Positions 5,426 through 7,309 of a stretch of DNA of 7,309 nucleotides are shown here, piece after piece. The translations under genes were made by a program, and so were the position numbers. Location of the stretch: the NCBI GenBank assembly GCA_041499965.1, contig JBGQLG010000255.1, positions 1-7,309 of the forward strand, written 5' to 3'. The DNA is from AR5 sp041499965. Lineage in GTDB: Bacteria > Methylomirabilota > Methylomirabilia > Rokubacteriales > CSP1-6. Under the pieces are notes generated by a model that made no database searches, had not been told where the DNA came from, and saw only the letters and a program-made list of their open reading frames with translations. Position 1 is the stretch's first letter. Every line of letters begins with the position of its first letter.

Positions 5426-6412
5426 ATGACGATCGACCGCAGGGATTTTCTCAGGATGACGGCCGCCTCGGCGGTGGGGCTCAGCATCGCGGGCGCGACG
5501 GTGCGGTCGGCGTTCGCCGCTCCGCTCAACGTCGGCGTCCTGATCCCCGGGTCGAAGTCGGACAAGGGTTGGATGGAGTCGGGCTACGACGGCCTGCGCG
5601 CCGCCCAGAAGCGCCACGGCGACACGATCAAGGTCGCCTTCATCGAGAACGTGAAGTTCGCCGACATGGAGCAGGCGCTGGTGACGCTGGCCACCAAGAA
5701 CGTCCTCGTGATCGGCGTGGGCGGGCAGACGGAGGCTTCGGTCCGCAAGGTCGCCAAGCGGTTCCCCAAGGTCAAATTCTCGGTGGTCGGGGGCAACCGC
5801 GGGACCCAGGACGACAACGTCTCGCAGTACGACGTGCGCCAGGCCGAGATCGCCTTCGTGGCCGGCGCCGCCGCGGCCATGCTCTCCAAGAACGGCGCGG
5901 TCAGCTACGTCGGCGGGTTGGAGATTCCCGCCATCGTGAACGCGGGCAAGGAGTTCGGCAACGGTGCCAAGTACATCAAGGCCGACGTCAAGTACATCGA
6001 GAACTACACGGGCGACTTCGACGACGTCGCCAAGTCGAAGGAGGCGACGCTGGCCGCCATCAGCCAGGGCGCCGACGTGCACTACCACATCCTGAACCTC
6101 GGCCTGCGGGGCATGGAGCAGGCGGCGCGCGAGAAGAACACGCACATCATCGGCAGCTACACCGATCGCTGCGGCACGAATCCCCTCTACGTGGCCTACA
6201 CGATCACCGGCGTGGGCTACCAGGTCGAGTACGCGATCGACCAGCTCGTGGGCGGGACCTGGAAGGCCGAGTTCAAACCGTTCGGGCTGATGATGGGCCC
6301 CAAGGCCTCCGACATCGCGGTCTGCACGGGCAAGACGCCGCAGATGACGGCCAAGCTCGACGAGATCAAGAAGGACCTGCTCGCGGGCAAGATCAAGGTC
6401 CTGGAGTCCTGA
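5426..6412 (+). CDS. BMP/PnrA-family ABC transporter substrate-binding protein, Tat-exported
   Basis: A 328-residue periplasmic binding protein. The N-terminus carries a twin-arginine signal: DRRDFLRM at residues 4-11, a hydrophobic stretch, and SAFA before the likely cleavage near residues 31-32. There is no lipobox cysteine, so it should be soluble rather than a lipoprotein. The mature part has basic membrane protein (BMP)/PnrA landmarks: NVGVLIPGSKSDKGWMESGYDGL (35-57), a VVGGN block (120-124), AGAAAAMLSKNGAVSYVGG (147-164), and GSYTDRCGTNPLYVAYTIT (243-261). Known members bind purine nucleosides, autoinducer-2-like or other small ligands and feed an ABC importer. Only two cysteines are present (249 and 300), and they might pair after export. 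An ABC ATPase starts 13 bases downstream, so the two form an importer operon. The hydrolase gene is divergent from it. The ligand is unknown. Confidence 0.93.
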   Translation: MTIDRRDFLRMTAASAVGLSIAGATVRSAFAAPLNVGVLIPGSKSDKGWMESGYDGLRAAQKRHGDTIKVAFIENVKFADMEQALVTLATKNVLVIGVGGQTEASVRKVAKRFPKVKFSVVGGNRGTQDDNVSQYDVRQAEIAFVAGAAAAMLSKNGAVSYVGGLEIPAIVNAGKEFGNGAKYIKADVKYIENYTGDFDDVAKSKEATLAAISQGADVHYHILNLGLRGMEQAAREKNTHIIGSYTDRCGTNPLYVAYTITGVGYQVEYAIDQLVGGTWKAEFKPFGLMMGPKASDIAVCTGKTPQMTAKLDEIKKDLLAGKIKVLES

Positions 6413-6425
6413 GCCTCCGTTACCT

Positions 6426-7309
6426 TTGCTCGAGCTTCAGGGCATCACGAAGCGGTTCGGAGCCGTCACCGCCCTCGACGAGGTCTCGCTGTCGGTCCGG
6501 GCGGGTGAGGTCCACTGCCTGCTCGGCGAGAACGGCGCGGGCAAGTCCACCCTCTGCAACGTGATCTTCGGCGTGCATGCGCCGGACGCCGGGGTCATGC
6601 GCCTGCACGACGGCCCGTTCAGTCCTGCCGGCCCGGCCGACTCGCTCGCCGCCGGCATCGTGATGATCCACCAGCACTTCAGCCTCGTTCCCACGATCAG
6701 CGCGGTCGAGAACCTGATGCTGGGCCCCCTGCGGGGCTGGCTGCGTCGCGAGGAGTTCGCGACGCGGATCCGGGCGCTGACCGCGGAGTACCACCTCGAC
6801 GTCGACCTCGACCGCCCCGTCGGTGACCTCTCGGTGGGCGAGCGCCAGCGGGTCGAGATCGTGAAATGCCTCGTCCGCAACCCGCGGCTCCTCGTCCTCG
6901 ATGAGCCGACGGCGGTGCTGCCGCCCGAGGAGGTCGGCGCGCTGCTCGCCATCTGCCGCCGCGTCGCCGCCGGCGGCCGGGGCGTCATCCTCGTCACGCA
7001 CAAGCTCGCGGAGATCGCCAGCGTGGCCGACCGGACGACCGTGCTGCGCGCCGGCCGGGTGGTCGAGAGCGTCGAGATGGCGCGCGCCGACATGCGCGCC
7101 CTCGTCCGCTCCATGGTCGGGCGGGACATCGTCTCGCTGGACGCCACGGCGGCGGCCACCCTCGGCGTCGCTGCCGCGCCAACCGCGACGCCGGCCCCGG
7201 ACGCCATGGGCGCCATCGCGCGACGCGCGTCCGCTGGCCGCCCGCCCGAGGACGCGCTCGTGCTCGACGGCGTGTCCTTCCGTGACGCGGCCGGCAGCGT
7301 CCGCCTCGA
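6426..7309 (+). CDS. ABC importer ATPase, double-NBD nucleoside/simple-sugar type (3' end outside window)
   Basis: This is the first 294 complete codons of the ATP-hydrolysing subunit of a BMP-type importer, acting at the inner face of the membrane. The first nucleotide-binding domain is complete: Walker A GENGAGKST (residues 34-42), Q-loop IHQHFSLVPT (81-90), signature LSVGERQ (135-141), Walker B LLVLDEP (155-161) and H-loop His192. After an Ala/Pro-rich linker (about 236-273) a second domain begins with ALVLDGVSF, as in the two-domain ATPases of the YufO/RbsA class (usually around 500 residues). The frame stays open to the window end. The start is TTG at 6426, 13 bases after the binding-protein stop, chosen because LELQGITKRFGAV is the normal N-terminus. 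No good ribosome binding site is near, so coupling to the upstream gene is likely. Permease genes would be expected beyond 7309. Confidence 0.92.
   Translation, partial: MLELQGITKRFGAVTALDEVSLSVRAGEVHCLLGENGAGKSTLCNVIFGVHAPDAGVMRLHDGPFSPAGPADSLAAGIVMIHQHFSLVPTISAVENLMLGPLRGWLRREEFATRIRALTAEYHLDVDLDRPVGDLSVGERQRVEIVKCLVRNPRLLVLDEPTAVLPPEEVGALLAICRRVAAGGRGVILVTHKLAEIASVADRTTVLRAGRVVESVEMARADMRALVRSMVGRDIVSLDATAAATLGVAAAPTATPAPDAMGAIARRASAGRPPEDALVLDGVSFRDAAGSVRL

Noticed and set aside
1..7309. CRISPR arrays, tRNA/rRNA genes, insertion sequences, attachment sites, toxin-antitoxin or defence genes
   Set aside because: No spaced repeats, cloverleaf-like segments, transposase motifs or terminal inverted repeats were seen; almost all bases are explained by the eight genes and short gaps.

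Overview
The window is uniformly GC-rich (by eye about 70%) and densely packed. It carries eight protein-coding genes, cut by the window edge at both ends, with no RNA gene, CRISPR array, insertion sequence or integrase. Codon use, the Tat-exported BMP-family binding protein, the stand-alone SYLF protein and the TauD, HpcH and isochorismatase enzymes suggest the chromosome of a free-living, metabolically versatile Gram-negative bacterium. An uncultured soil lineage such as Rokubacteria/Methylomirabilota, or a high-GC proteobacterium, would fit. This taxonomic guess is inference only.

Left part, plus strand (1-3386). The C-terminal part of an HpcH/HpaI-family class II aldolase is followed, in the same frame and after a single TGA, by a 12-helix MFS exporter-like protein. 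Three bases further on begins an alpha/beta-hydrolase with an unexplained helical N-terminal half. The tight spacing suggests one transcript. After a 44-base gap comes a secreted SYLF (Ysc84-like) lipid-binding domain protein with its own good ribosome binding site.

Middle (3387-5241). A TauD/TfdA-type Fe(II)/2-oxoglutarate dioxygenase on the plus strand has a good sigma70-type promoter whose predicted start point is the A of its ATG, so the mRNA is probably leaderless. It converges on a minus-strand cysteine hydrolase of the isochorismatase family, which has an unusual proline/arginine-rich pentapeptide-repeat N-terminus. A small hairpin lies between the two stops.

Right part, plus strand (5242-7309). 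A 184-base divergent control region separates the hydrolase from a Tat-exported BMP/PnrA-type substrate-binding protein. Thirteen bases later starts a double-domain ABC ATPase of the matching nucleoside/simple-sugar importer class, cut by the window end. The two promoters in the divergent region appear to overlap back to back. A plausible reading is an importer for a nucleoside- or amide-like compound, with a divergently encoded amidase-type hydrolase acting on the imported material; the substrate cannot be read from the sequence.

No convincing novel defence or mobile system was seen. The observations most worth checking are the overlapping divergent promoters, the leaderless TauD transcript, the repeat-bearing N-terminus of the hydrolase, the start-codon problem of the MFS gene and the unassigned N-terminal half of the alpha/beta-hydrolase.
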